The position numbers and the translations under genes are program-made. Positions 23,318-34,772 of a stretch of 64,000 nucleotides of DNA are shown here, piece by piece; position 1 is the first letter of the stretch, and every line of letters starts with the position of its first letter. The notes under the pieces were generated by a model. It made no database searches. It worked only from the letters and a program-made list of their open reading frames with translations, and was not told the DNA's origin. Source of the DNA: Lumbricus rubellus (lineage: Eukaryota; Annelida; Clitellata; Crassiclitellata; Lumbricidae); contig OX243824.1 of assembly GCA_945859605.1 (NCBI GenBank), positions 31,135,869 through 31,199,868 of the forward strand. The letters are read 5' to 3'.

Positions 23318-26300
23318 CTACAATCTCGATAAGCAGTCTGCTACTACATTCAACTTTCCTTTCTTATAGTTCAACAGAATGTCAAAATTTTGCAATGATA
23401 AAGACCATCTGACTAACTTAGCAGACTTCGACATTGACTCAGTCAAATAAACTAAAGGATTATGATCAGTGAACACATTAATCTTGGAACCAATAATGAT
23501 TTCTTTCAATTTGTTTAAAGCCCATATGATTGCATAGGCTTCCTTCTCAATCGTCGCCCATCTCCTCTGGGTATCTGTCAGCTTCTGGCTGATAAATGAA
23601 ACGGGACGTTCTATCCCCTCATCGTCCACTTGTGACAGCACAGCCCCCACAGCAAAATCACTGCTATCACAGTACAAATTAAATGGTTTGCCAACCTCGA
23701 ACATGTACAGAATAACATTCGATAAAACAATTTCTTTAAGAGAATCAAAAGATTTCTGGTGGTCCTCAGTCCAAATAATGTTCTCAGGTGTCTGCTTGCT
23801 AGTTAAATCTGTCAATGGTTTAGCAATCTCAGCAAAATTACAAATAAATTGTCTGTAGAAACCAAAGAATCCTAACATTTGCTTCACTTGCTTCTTCGTT
23901 TCAGGGTTTTTTAAATTAATCAAACTGTCAATCCTATCTGGATTCATCATCTTCTTCCCTGAACCAATGAGGTGACCGATGAATTTCACCTCACTCTTAC
24001 CAAACACACATTTCTTCAAGTTCAAAGTTACATTATGCAGTCTTATTTGTTTCAAAAACAATTCTAAATGTTTCAAATGAATGTTCCAATCATCAGAATG
24101 GACTGCAATGTCATCAACATAGGGTTCAGTAAATGCATTAATCGGTTGCAAAATCATGTTTATGGCTTTTACAAAAGTCCGTCCAGAGTTAATCATTCCA
24201 AAAGGGACACGTGTAAATTCGTACAGTCCACTATGGGTAACGAATGCGGTTTTCCATTGGTCGGATTTCTTCACCGGACAAGTCCAGTAAGCACTGCGAC
24301 AGTCCAAAACGGAAATGAACTTGGATTTCCCGACTTTGCTCAGCACATCGTTGACGATCGGCATGGGGTATCGACAATTTTCAGTATATGAATTCACGTA
24401 CCTGTAGTCGCACGCGAGTGTCAAGGATCCGTCCTTCTTCTTGACGATGACCAGCGGACTTGCCATTCTGCTCGACGACGGCTGAATGATGTTTGCTTTC
24501 AGCATCTCTTGTATTTGTTTGTCCACTTCTGCGCGGTATATCAACGGTATTCGATAAGCCGTGAACTCCTTCTCTCGAAAGTCTGGTCTCAGCACCACTT
24601 CGTGTTCTACCAATGTACATAATCCAGGTTTGTCCGAAAATCTGTCTGCATATCGGTTCAGTACATCCAGTAGCTGTTTCTGTTGCTCGCTCGTAAGATG
24701 TCCGATCTGTTCATAGTCCAATTGCAGCGATTTCTGTGTCGTCTCTGCATGGTCTTCTTTCAATGGTAGCTCTACCACTGATCCGAATTCGTCGTCCTCT
24801 TCCACGATGAGACCACACGATAATGTTCTTGCGATGAACTTCCTCATTTTGTTGGCATGGACGATTCGTCGGCCGTTTTCATTCATGTCCACCAGATACG
24901 AATACTTGGATCTTCTTTGTAGCACTGTACATGGACCATGCCATCGTGAGATCAATTTATTGGTTGACGTTGGATACAGGACGATGACGTTTTCTCCTGG
25001 TTCGAATTCTTTATCCTTGGCCCTCTTGTTGTATTGACTGGCGTATTGTTTTTGCTTTTCCTCTGCACAATTATCAGCAAATATCAAAGCTTTCTCCATG
25101 TCATCTTCTTGCGAACTTTCGTTTATCGTTTCATCTTCTCCGTCTTCGACTTCTGCTCTCCGACTTTGTGCTCTTGTAGTCACATTCGCTTGTAGCTTTC
25201 CTTGCAATATACTGATTGGTGGAACCTCTTTCAGTTCTGCAATTATCTCTGGATGTAGCAGGAACTTTTCTGGATTTTCTTTACACAGTTCTGCTGAAAT
25301 GCTGGCACACACTAAAGTTAAATATGGCGCGATATTTATTGTCCTGTCCTCTGTAGCTGTTCCTTCGTTACGACCGCTCATCCGCACTTCGATTTTCACC
25401 AACTTAGCTGGAATCGGCTCTCCAGCTACACATTGCAAATGAACTCTGCCGATTTCTTCTACTGTCGTTCCTTTCAGTAGTTCCTCGTTGATTACTGGTA
25501 TCTCGGTCCCCGAGTCAATCAACGCCTCGACTTGCACAGGCTGCCCATCAGTCCCACGTATCTCCACATTTACATGCTGCAACGATATTTTCTTTATGCG
25601 TTGACACTCCTCTTTACTTTTTGTTTCTCGACAATTTTCTGCAATGGAAGTAGTCTTTATCGCTTCTTTCAGTATGGTGAACTGCGGCGTACACTTCATC
25701 ACTGACTTTACTTCTGTTTCTTGGTTGCATTGTTCTTCCCAACCAGGAGGTGCATTTATCACTTGTATCTGGTTTACTCGAAGATTTTCTGCACTTCTGC
25801 TAAAGTTCTTCCTCAGATTTGCCGCTCCTGGTGCTTGGCAATGTTTTATTAGGTGTTTATCAGAATTGCAATTGTGGCAACGCTTCTTGATAAAACTTCT
25901 TTGCTCCTTGTTCTCCCACTTGTTGTACGGCGTGTAAGATGCATTACTTTCTGTTGGGCGTCCCAGCGGCGGAGTTCGATTGTAGGCTTGTCTGTCCCAC
26001 GTTGACTGTTGTTTATCTTGCGACCACTGCTTTCCAGAATAATCATCTTTCTTTGCATCATTACTCTTGGCTTGGCTTCCGGTGTCTTTGCTATCCTTGC
26101 TCCACTTGGGTTGCTTTGGACTATTGTCCCATGCTTCAAATTTCGGTTTGTCTTGGAACATCACACCAATCCGATTGTTTACATGTATATCTGCGAGATC
26201 TGCAACATTACTAGCTTCCAAGCATTCTGTGCCCTCTTTTGCTAAGACAAACTGCAGTGGACCTGGTGGTAAACATTCTTTCAGCTTATCCGCCACTAAC

Positions 26301-27706
26301 AAATCAAACAGCTTCTCGTAGTCTTTGTCCACTCGTCTACTTCGGACATAATAATTCAACAGGTTCTTCAGCCTAGCCGTGAACATCGTATACGTTTCTT
26401 CGGCTGTCTTCTTGGCATCTGCAAACCTTGACCTGTACTCACGAGCTGTTAACTTGAATTCCTTCAACAAGTGCTCTTTCACTGCATCGTATTTATCTAA
26501 ATTCTCAAATGATAATCGATTCAATACCGTTCGTGCTCTCGGGGTCATCAATGGCAACAACAATTTCACCCAGTACTGCTTTTCCACAGCGAAGCTATTG
26601 AATGCATTCTCCACGGTCTCAAAATATAATGGCACTTCCATCATATCATACGGCATCTTAGGCAATACATGCTTCATGGCATCACCAATCTTCTTGATCT
26701 TGGACACCATTGTCTCACTTTCTCTGAGCCTAATCTGTTCTGACACTTCTCGGCTCTTACGATCATCTTCGTCTCTCTTCTTCAGTCGATCTTGATCTTC
26801 GATTCTCCGCAGTTCTTCTTGTTCTATCTTCTGCTGCAACAGTTCTAACTGCTTTCTGCGTTCTTCTTTTTCAATGGCCATTTCTTTAAGTTGAGCCTCC
26901 TTGATAGCAAGTTTCTTTTGTTCTAACTGCATCTGCTCTTCTCTTTCTCTTTCTGCTTTTTCCAAATTGTCTTTTCCAGCTTGAAATTCTTCCTGACGAA
27001 TTTCTTCTGCTCTCTCCAGTTCTTGTAAACGCATCTTTTCCTTTTCTTCCTCACGAGCCTTTTTGTCTTCGATCTGCTGTTTTCGTATTTCTTCATCGCT
27101 TTTTCTTGCTTTTTCGTATTCTATCATTAACTCCATCCTTCGTCGTTCTGCTTCGTCACGATCTAATTTCATTTGTTCTAACTGAAGCTGGAACTGCTGC
27201 TTCTGCATATCTATCTCTTGCTGTCTCATCCTTTCTGCTTTTTCTATCTCTTGTTGTCGCAGTTCTTTCTCTTCTTGCTTACGTTCTTTCTCTTCTTGGC
27301 ACCGTCGCTCTTCTTTCTCCTTCTCTTCTTGGCGACGTTCTTTCTCTTTCTGTCTGCGCTGCTCTTCTTTCTCTTTTTCTTCTTGTTTACGCTCTTTCTC
27401 CTCTTGTCTGCGCTGCTCTTCTTTCTGCTTCTCTTCTTGTCTACTCATCATCATGAATTGTAGCAACGCCTCTATAGACATCGGTGCCTCAGGCTTCTCC
27501 ACTGGCTTCTCCGCAACGCCTCCGACAGCACCTTCTTCTTCTTCTTCTTTCTTAGCCCAAACCTCGGCTAAATTTCTCATCAATTCTTCCCTAGACATCT
27601 GTTCGACTTCTTCTGCGTCTAGATCTGCTTCAATTAGCAGTTTTATCAGTCTATCAGTAGACATTTTCTTAATATTTGCTTGCTTTTTCTCCGTAAGTTT
27701 CTCCAT
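23318..27706 (-). CDS. Gag-Pol polyprotein lacking integrase core
   Basis: A single 1462-residue frame. In order (approximate residues): a very charged Glu/Arg/Lys/Gln coiled coil (90-345); a capsid segment (about 350-510) of the Gmr1-type Gag from which vertebrate SCAN domains are thought to derive; a CCHC knuckle (RCHNCNSDKHLIKHC, about 610); a retropepsin-like site (LIDSGTE, about 730); an integrase C-terminal GPY/F-like domain (RWHGPCTVLQ..YSYLVDM..HANKMRKF, about 860-960); reverse transcriptase (about 1035-1290) with LVIVKKKDGS and catalytic YVDD; RNase H (YCDSSDFAVGAVLS, EKEAYAI, TDHNPL). The integrase zinc-binding and DDE core expected between protease and GPY/F is absent, yet the frame stays open. 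Expected role: particle formation and reverse transcription, with integration needing help in trans. Confidence 0.9.
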   Translation of the reverse strand: MEKLTEKKQANIKKMSTDRLIKLLIEADLDAEEVEQMSREELMRNLAEVWAKKEEEEEGAVGGVAEKPVEKPEAPMSIEALLQFMMMSRQEEKQKEEQRRQEEKERKQEEKEKEEQRRQKEKERRQEEKEKEERRCQEEKERKQEEKELRQQEIEKAERMRQQEIDMQKQQFQLQLEQMKLDRDEAERRRMELMIEYEKARKSDEEIRKQQIEDKKAREEEKEKMRLQELERAEEIRQEEFQAGKDNLEKAEREREEQMQLEQKKLAIKEAQLKEMAIEKEERRKQLELLQQKIEQEELRRIEDQDRLKKRDEDDRKSREVSEQIRLRESETMVSKIKKIGDAMKHVLPKMPYDMMEVPLYFETVENAFNSFAVEKQYWVKLLLPLMTPRARTVLNRLSFENLDKYDAVKEHLLKEFKLTAREYRSRFADAKKTAEETYTMFTARLKNLLNYYVRSRRVDKDYEKLFDLLVADKLKECLPPGPLQFVLAKEGTECLEASNVADLADIHVNNRIGVMFQDKPKFEAWDNSPKQPKWSKDSKDTGSQAKSNDAKKDDYSGKQWSQDKQQSTWDRQAYNRTPPLGRPTESNASYTPYNKWENKEQRSFIKKRCHNCNSDKHLIKHCQAPGAANLRKNFSRSAENLRVNQIQVINAPPGWEEQCNQETEVKSVMKCTPQFTILKEAIKTTSIAENCRETKSKEECQRIKKISLQHVNVEIRGTDGQPVQVEALIDSGTEIPVINEELLKGTTVEEIGRVHLQCVAGEPIPAKLVKIEVRMSGRNEGTATEDRTINIAPYLTLVCASISAELCKENPEKFLLHPEIIAELKEVPPISILQGKLQANVTTRAQSRRAEVEDGEDETINESSQEDDMEKALIFADNCAEEKQKQYASQYNKRAKDKEFEPGENVIVLYPTSTNKLISRWHGPCTVLQRRSKYSYLVDMNENGRRIVHANKMRKFIARTLSCGLIVEEDDEFGSVVELPLKEDHAETTQKSLQLDYEQIGHLTSEQQKQLLDVLNRYADRFSDKPGLCTLVEHEVVLRPDFREKEFTAYRIPLIYRAEVDKQIQEMLKANIIQPSSSRMASPLVIVKKKDGSLTLACDYRYVNSYTENCRYPMPIVNDVLSKVGKSKFISVLDCRSAYWTCPVKKSDQWKTAFVTHSGLYEFTRVPFGMINSGRTFVKAINMILQPINAFTEPYVDDIAVHSDDWNIHLKHLELFLKQIRLHNVTLNLKKCVFGKSEVKFIGHLIGSGKKMMNPDRIDSLINLKNPETKKQVKQMLGFFGFYRQFICNFAEIAKPLTDLTSKQTPENIIWTEDHQKSFDSLKEIVLSNVILYMFEVGKPFNLYCDSSDFAVGAVLSQVDDEGIERPVSFISQKLTDTQRRWATIEKEAYAIIWALNKLKEIIIGSKINVFTDHNPLVYLTESMSKSAKLVRWSLSLQNFDILLNYKKGKLNVVADCLSRL

Positions 27707-28046
27707 CTTACTTCTTTACTTTACAGATGCTCGATAAATTAGTAGACTACTCTTCAAATGTTTGCAATTGACTGACTTCAATTCTTTATGCACACTTCAA
27801 TAGACAAGCAAGTTTTTCTACTTTGTAGTCGTTGTGTTGTCGTTTCTCACTGTCGTACGGATGCTCGATGTATCGTTGCTTCTCCCGTGTGCTCGGCTCC
27901 TCGATAAATTCACAGCGTCCGTTCCTCCGCAACGTCTGTTGATTGGATAGAATCCCTCCGTTCCTACTTGGCACGTAGACCCACCGTTCGTAACTACGAT
28001 CGTTCTCCTGCAACTTGGATCGTTATCCTGCAACTTGGATCGTTAT

Positions 28047-28064
28047 CTCACCGCAACGACACCA
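28047..28064 (-). promoter_or_regulatory. Primer binding site
   Basis: Two bases inside the 5' LTR the minus strand reads TGGTGTCGTTGCGGTGAG. TGG complements a tRNA CCA end. The priming tRNA cannot be assigned with certainty. Confidence 0.75.
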
Positions 28065-28066
28065 AA

Positions 28067-28586
28067 TGTCACAAGTCTTTTCCCTCTTCTTCTCTACGTG
28101 TGACCTTCAGTCTCTTCGGAAGCTTCTTCGTATAAGTTCGTGGTAGCGTAGGCCTATCCCTAGATAACTGTTTCATTAGCTAAATGGCTAGGTTAAAGAA
28201 TCTACAGTCTTTCACTGTTTTGTTAACCAACAACGACGACGTGTTTAACTCTTCTTATTATACTCCAAAATCCGATATAAAGTAAAACGATCAGCAACAA
28301 CACAACAATGACTACACTTGCGTTATCATAACAACTACACGACTACTATCTTCATCAGTCTACTCTATCGCAACTCAACAACAACTCTTACAGCCTATCT
28401 CAACGGCTCTCAACACGCAACTCTCCTTCTTCACTTCCACTCCCTTCTTGTACAATTAACGTACGCTCGTCTAGACGTCACATGCTGTCCAGACAATCAC
28501 CTGTGCAGACGCCGCGCGGCAATTTGCACCTGGCCTACTTACGTCGCTGTACGACAATCGGCGTGCACTGATTAAATTAGCTGACA
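28067..28586 (-). repeat. 5' LTR
   Basis: Partner of 22681-23200. Drives minus-strand transcription of the element. No canonical TATA box identified by eye. Confidence 0.95.
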
Positions 28587-28942
28587 ATTTGCATTACTTT
28601 TGTTGAGCACCAGTAGTTTGTTCCATTTATGTATCGTCATTCGCTAGTAGCCTATCAATCGGGATGACAAGCCGCAACCCGTTACAGGCAGACGAATCTC
28701 TGCTTCGATCCTCAGTGACCCAGGGCCCGAAGGCATGTCCTCCATCATCTTCTTCCGCCAGTAACTGAAATATTCCCTTCCTCTTTTGCTTGCGACATAA
28801 AAAGGAGTCTACATAAGAAATAGAATCTTGAATGGTCAGTACTCTTTGTTTTAATCCAAGCACATTGTGTCGCAGCTGGATATAGTGTGCAATATAGCCT
28901 ACACAGCAGTCATACTGTTTATTTTTTAAAAAAAATAGACGA

Positions 28943-29662
28943 CATGGGCGGCGCGCCCGCAGAAATTTTTGCAGGGGGGAGCAAAAATAATTTTTGACAA
29001 CTTTTTTTCACAGTTACCGTAAATATTTTAGTAGCAAGAACTTGAAAAATGCAAAGCTGGAAATTAAGAACACCAGTATTTTTCAAAGAGGTTTCTTAAT
29101 GCAAATAATTTGTCAGTTTCATTTTGTGTATCAGCTTTAATATGAATAGTTCCTTCAGTGCGAATAAATTTGTTAAAAATAATAAAGTACCCCGGTAGAT
29201 GTTAAAAGTGGGTTCCTGAAGCGGCGCTGTAATATTATAAGTGCATTGAATGAATGAATAAATGGAAAAAAATTCGGTGCACTGTAGAGAAATTTCAAAT
29301 TTTGGCATTGGTATCGATACTTAATTTTGTGCAGTTGTGAAAGGTTGCATGACAGCGAGATTCCAATCAAGTAGGCCATAATTGATAGAAAAATACTGCC
29401 GGAGGGTTAAAACTAACCGCCAATGGTCATTGTTCCAGTATTTAACAAGATGTTGATAATGCAAGGCAGAAAATTAAGAGCATGTTTATTTCTACAGAGA
29501 TTTCTAGACATAGATTTCTGACTTTCATTGTGTATATCGTTTGTATCATTAGTGCTTTAATGCAAAAAAGTTGTTAAAACCCAAAAGTAGTAGTTAGAAA
29601 AATAAGTTTCAATTTTTCAGGGGGCAAGTGCCCCCCCTTGCCCCTATGTGCGGGCGCCCATG
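28943..29662. mobile_element. hAT-type nonautonomous element (720 bp)
   Basis: Inverted ends starting CATGGGCG, G/C-rich, with an 8-bp target duplication ATAGACGA at 28935-28942 and 29663-29670. No transposase. Confidence 0.85.
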
Positions 29663-30119
29663 ATAGACGAGCCTGTAATTTTTTAGTTTTTTTAATTATT
29701 TGCTCTTCATGATAATGATCTTAATAATAATTATTATGAAACGAGAGTTTTCTTATTTCTTCAGTTTTCCTTCTCCTCTCTATCGCCGAATTGAAAGCCG
29801 GGACATCAGATTCTGTTTCTCAGAGATCCTGTAAATCACGTTCTCTAACCGTTATCGTCGATGACCGTATGAGGTTTTACTTCGATGGCATTGAATTAAT
29901 CAACCTTCGAAATACCACCAAAGTTACTGTCGATTTTTCTTGTACGACAAAATTAATAGCGATTCATGGAGCAAATGATCCGAAACGGCAGTTTGGGGGT
30001 ATCCTGGCGTCAACAGATGATAACTTTATTCTGACCAATTCTTCATGGAAATGTTCAAACGTCAGTCAATTGGGTTGGGAAACAATTGATTTTGACGATT
30101 CCACTTGGAAGCCTGCCGT

Positions 30120-30540
30120 CATAGTTCGATGCGTACGCGTACCTTATATAAGGTACGCGTATAATACGTGCGTACCTTTCAAATAATAAAATACGCGTAC
30201 CATACGCGTATTTTATTTCTGAGTATTCAAAGTGACGTCACCATCGTATTTACGTTATCATAAAAGTTTGTTGTAAGTTACCTGTCATTGATATTTAGCA
30301 ATTTTAGCCTATATCATTCAGACTTTGTAAGTTTGTGACTTGTGAACGGCCTGAGGTGATTTTTTGTGATTAGGCCTATATAACATTTTAAGGCTTTAAT
30401 ACTTGCACAATGACTTATAGCATGTGCCACGGTTAAGTGTTGTATACCGTACCTTTCACGTACCCTTCAATAACGTACGTTAAAATACGTACGTACCTTT
30501 CAAATAATAAAATACGTACCATACGTACCCTCGAACTATG
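30120..30540. mobile_element. hAT-type MITE inside gene B exon
   Basis: Inverted ends CATAGTTCGA, 8-bp target duplication CCTGCCGT at 30112-30119 and 30541-30548. The ends are rich in ACGCGTACC / ACGTACC. 421 bp, no coding capacity. Confidence 0.93.
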
Positions 30541-30761
30541 CCTGCCGTTGAGTATTATAATAGTTCAGAATGTAATTGGCAGACCGCGCCTGGAATCAGC
30601 CCTAACGCTTCCTGGATCTGGCTGAGACAATGGAATTGTCTGCTAAATTCGACTTACGAAGAGATGGATATGGTGGTCTACTGCAGAAAAAGTAGGTAAA
30701 ATCATTATGTGCCTTTGTATAATTCTCTTTATTGCAGTATCCTAACTCTTAGGTTATTTAA

Positions 30762-31523
30762 CCCTCGGTGGCACCCCTTTTAGAAAAACGCGTTTCAGTA
30801 CCCCTGGGGGTCAAAAGGACCCCCACTATATTGAGCATGTTTTGAGTATAATATTTCCAATGAAACAACTAATGCACAATATCAACATTGTAGATATAAT
30901 ATATACATGTATATAGAGATGACTGTATGTATGTATGTATGTATGTATGTATGTATGTATGTATGTATGTATGTATGTATGTATGTATGTATGTATGTAT
31001 GTATGTATGTATGTATGTATGTATGTATGTATGTATGTATGTATGTATGTATGTATGTATGTATGTATGTATGTATGTATGTATGTATGTGTGTATGTGT
31101 GTATGTGCGTATGCATGCATGTAAACATGTATGTATGTGTGTATACATGTATATATGCATGTATGTATGCATGTATACGTGCGTATGTATGTATGTATGT
31201 ATGTATGTATGTATGTATGTATGTATGTATGTATGTATGTATGTATGTATGTATGTATGTATGTATGTATGTATGTATGTATGTATGTATGTATGTATGT
31301 AGGTATGTATGTATGCATGCATGCATGTAAGTATGTATGTATGTATGTATGTATGTATGTATGTATGTATGTATGTATGTATGTATGTATGTATGTATGT
31401 ATGTATGTATGTGTGTATGTATGTATGTATGTGTGTATGTGCGTATGCATGCATGTAAACATGTATGTATGTGTGTATGCATGTATATATATGCATGTAT
31501 GTATGCATGTATACGTGCGTATG

Positions 31524-31557
<34 letters not shown>

Positions 31558-31863
31558 TGTATGTATGTATGTATGTATGTATGTATGTATTGTAGCCTAT
31601 GTATGTATGTATGTATGTATGTATGTATGTATGTATGACTTTGTATGTCGCCATATTTGCACTATTATTTGTTTACTTTCTCTGTCAAACACCAAGACTG
31701 GTTCCCTGCTTCAAGAATGACGTACTAAATTGAATGAATCTGTTGCGCAGAAACATAGAATCAAAGTTTTAGAAGCTTATACGCATGCATTGCATAGTTG
31801 AGGAAATATATACAATAAATGTATGCTGGGGGTCAAAAATACCCCCTGGGGTACTTCCGAGGG
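30762..31863. mobile_element. piggyBac-like MITE 3 carrying a giant microsatellite
   Basis: Ends CCCTCGGTGGCACCCC and GGGGTACTTCCGAGGG, TTAA on both sides (30758-30761, 31864-31867), subterminal GGGGGTCAAAA blocks. Same class as the 11432 and 12499 elements. Confidence 0.85.
30926..31637. repeat. (ATGT)n microsatellite, ~710 bp
   Basis: Long ATGT/ACAT tetranucleotide array with two similar interruption blocks (GTGTATGTGCGTATGCATGC..ACATG at about 31090-31185 and 31412-31525), showing internal duplication. Its Tyr/His/Ile and Met/Tyr/Val/Cys frames on both strands are artefacts. Confidence 0.98.
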
Positions 31864-31867
31864 TTAA

Positions 31868-34069
31868 GCATTGCTTACGCTTATGGTTGATTGACCAGAA
31901 CTGTTAGTCGGGTTCCTACTTAGTACTTCCCTCTCCCTACTTAGTTAAGGTTTTATGTTTCTTACTTAAGGTTTTCTTACTTTATTTAGTTTGGTATTGA
32001 TTTTTTAAATAAAGATTTGTTGCTTAACATCATCATGTTTAGATCTGGATGTTATGTAGTATCGTGATGTTAAAATTTGGAACGTTTAGTTTTTTTAGGA
32101 AAGTTTTTATTTATTTTGATTTATTACGATGGAATATAGAATATAATTTTTTATTGAATCTGTAAACGCATAGTACCAGAAAATGTACATAGGTGGCCCT
32201 AACCAGCGGGACTCTGCAGTCCCTTCTGAGTTTCCTTTTGTTACTGTAAGCTAATTTAATATAGCGTATAGCGGTCAGTTGATTGTTGTGCAGCAGCGTA
32301 CAGGTGAGATAGGCCAGGTGCGTAGTGGCGCGAAAAGTTACGGCGGCTGACCATAGGCAGAGAGCGAGAGAGAGAGAGACAGACAGACAGAGAGAAAGAC
32401 AGAGAGAGGGACGGAGCGACTGAAGGAAGGATGTACACTCAAGGAGAGATAGGCTTAGATAGGTGTGGCAGTTGACTAGAGTTGTTGAGATGAGTGGTAG
32501 TAGAAGACTAAGGAAAGATAGTCTTAACTTTTAGTTGCTATGATAATGCAAATATAGTCGTTGTCGTGTCGTTTCTGTTGGTTTGTTTCTGCTGGATTTT
32601 GAAGTACACTTATACGATTAAACTCGTCGTCGTTGTTGAGTAAAACAAGTAAAAGAACTGTAGACATTTTACCTAGCTATTAGTAACGAAAGTAAAGTTA
32701 TTTAGGGATAGGCCTAGGCTACGCTGAACTATTTGAAGAGCTTCTGAAGAGACTGGACAACCTGGGGGAAAGAGGTTGACAGTTACCAAGAGCGTTCATT
32801 TAATAATACAAATAATAGCAATGATAATTTCTATTGCACGGTAACACAACCATAGTAAGCTTATTACCGTTACATGGGCGCCTCACATACAACTAACAGC
32901 AGCATTAGGCCTTACAAAATAAATTTCTCATGAGTCCTGATTTTAGTGAGTTAATTGAGTCAGCCGCTCGTAGAGCGCGAGGAAAACTGTTCAAGCATCT
33001 ATGGCCGATGTCGCGTGACAGTCTCCACCTAAAGGCTCCCCCCTCTGAGACTCTATTTCGTAACGGATCCTCCCGTTGGAGGATCTGTTTCGGAATGTAT
33101 TTTTCGTCAGTGATTAATTATTAATGTTCAGAAATAGTCTCCTTAAGTGGGGAGATTCAAGGAGCAACGTGCGAAAGACTATTCTACAGCCGCATCATCT
33201 ATCAAACTTGGCCGTGTGGGTCTTGAGTCTCTTGACTTGAAACCAATCTTGACCCTCTGGCAGGCGACATTGTTTTGACTAAGGGTTGTTAATAAACTTG
33301 TTCCCGAGACTTAGATTTTGCAGGCGCCGAAAACATTTCTCAAGAAAGCGATTAAGCAATTTAGATTTTCATGTAGGCCTATGGCCGGACATCATAAGTG
33401 GACCACAGCGAAGATACCATAGTTGTTTAAGGCGTTTTTTCGTTTTTATCATTTTCAAAAAACGTCGGTTTTTTCGTTTGTTAGTTTTCGTATCGCTTTA
33501 TTCCGTTTCTATTTTCTCTATAAAATTATTTGTTTACTTAGGCCTGCTGTCTGTTATTAGTTTCTTTAATTTTATTTTTGTCTGATATTTGTTACGTTTT
33601 CATCGTTAGCCAGCATGAACTTAAGCAGACTTATGTTTACAATTTAAATATGAAGAGATTTCAGTAGGGCCTACCTTTCATTATCCTCGATTTCTTATTA
33701 AACCATTTAAGTTAAGTTTTAAGAAAAAAAACTGCTGTAGCCTATATTAATGTCACTGAGGCTATAATTAATTGGTCTACTAATAAAGTTGCGTTATTTG
33801 CCCTTAAATATAAAATTGCGAAAGTAGGTTTTTAAGTTTAAATGGAGTTTAAGATGTAGGCCTATAAAAGTAAAATTATTTTCCTTTCCTTTTTTGTCAT
33901 ATTCTCGGTTTTTATTTTTTCAAATAAAACGACGTTTATGCCTATCTGGTTTTTAAAAATTCCATTTTCATGTTTTTTATATCTATGGAAGAGACTGTGG
34001 ATGAATTTGTATCCATGTACAGATGATTTATTGGATTGATGGATGGATGGAGGATGTATGTTTGGATGG
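31868..34069. other. Gene B intron, no gene; CR1 remnant
   Basis: Low-complexity GA-rich stretch (32360-32420) and TAGGCCTA motifs. 32930-33110 resembles the CR1 fragment at 6250-6350 (GAGTCAG.CGCTCG..GCG.GAGGAA.ACTGTTC..GCATCTA.GGCC). Confidence 0.5.
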
Positions 34070-34520
34070 AAGGAATGAGGACAATTGGCAATAAGACGAT
34101 TTCTCCTGGGACGATTGGTCATGAGGTCTATCGGTCATGTGCCACAAATAGCCTAAATCTCATTTTTAAAATAAGAAAAATTCGTTAGCAAAATGGGCAA
34201 TCTTCCTTAAATAATTGATTGCGTGTATCAATAAATTAGAGACATTTATCATTTTTATGCGAAAAGAGTTAGTCTGAATATAGGAATTTAATCGAATTTT
34301 AAGTGTTTTACATTAAATTTTATTTTATATTAATGTCAGTTGGTCTTTCCAACTTCTTCAATACGTATTATATTCGAGAGATGTAGCCTATTTGACTATT
34401 AATTATTTAGCCTTGCAAATTTTGTCAGATCGACCATGTGATGACCGATAGTCCTATGACCAATCGTCTTATGACCAATCGTCTTATGACCAATCGTCCT
34501 ATGACCAATCGTCCTACGAC
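34070..34520. mobile_element. Foldback element with tandem-repeat termini
   Basis: The right end has four tandem copies of a 17-bp CTTATGACCAATCGTCC-like unit. The left end has inverted, more diverged GACGATTGGTCAT units. Same architecture as 35641-36283 and 49889-50501, different unit sequence. Confidence 0.6.
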
Positions 34521-34550
34521 TTAATAAGAAAAGATTTTTTTGTTGCATTT

Positions 34551-34772
34551 TGTTGCGTTACGTTTTGGGATCGTCAAAAAACGGTGGGTGGGTTCACTAA
34601 AAGTGATAAGCTTAACGTTTGTTCTGTTTAAAATATTTCTATGAAATATGTGTTGTGTACGTAGATACGAACTACCTTTATGCCCGTAACATTGATCTGA
34701 AAAATTCTTATTTTTGGCCAAGATATTGGAAAAATAACCTAGGAGATTACTGTTTTGGCCCGCTCTGTATTT
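34551..34772. mobile_element. Mariner-type MITE remnant
   Basis: AAAAACGGTGGGTGG..CACTAAAAGTGATAA and the TTTTGGCCCGCTCTGTA end match the right half of the 13115-14213 family. Confidence 0.6.

Larger units (their letters stand above)
22681..28586 (-). mobile_element. Gmr1-like Ty3/gypsy LTR retrotransposon, complete ends
   Basis: 520-bp direct LTRs beginning TG and ending CA bound a 4.9-kb interior, and the whole is flanked by a 5-bp target duplication ATTTG (22676-22680 and 28587-28591). It runs on the minus strand: 5' LTR 28067-28586, primer site, one Gag-Pol frame 27706-23318, polypurine tract, 3' LTR 22681-23200. I see one LTR difference (CACGTG against CACATG), which implies a recent insertion. 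An integrase C-terminal domain lies upstream of the reverse transcriptase, as in Gmr1-type elements (PR-INT-RT-RH order). Confidence 0.93.

Noticed and set aside
24068..27737. Plus-strand frames across the gypsy element
   Set aside because: Antisense shadows of the Gag-Pol frame, no independent features.
30826..31720. Long frames rich in Tyr/His/Ile/Thr or Met/Tyr/Val/Cys on both strands
   Set aside because: They are translations of the ATGT microsatellite in all frames, with no start context, splice signals or homologous domain.
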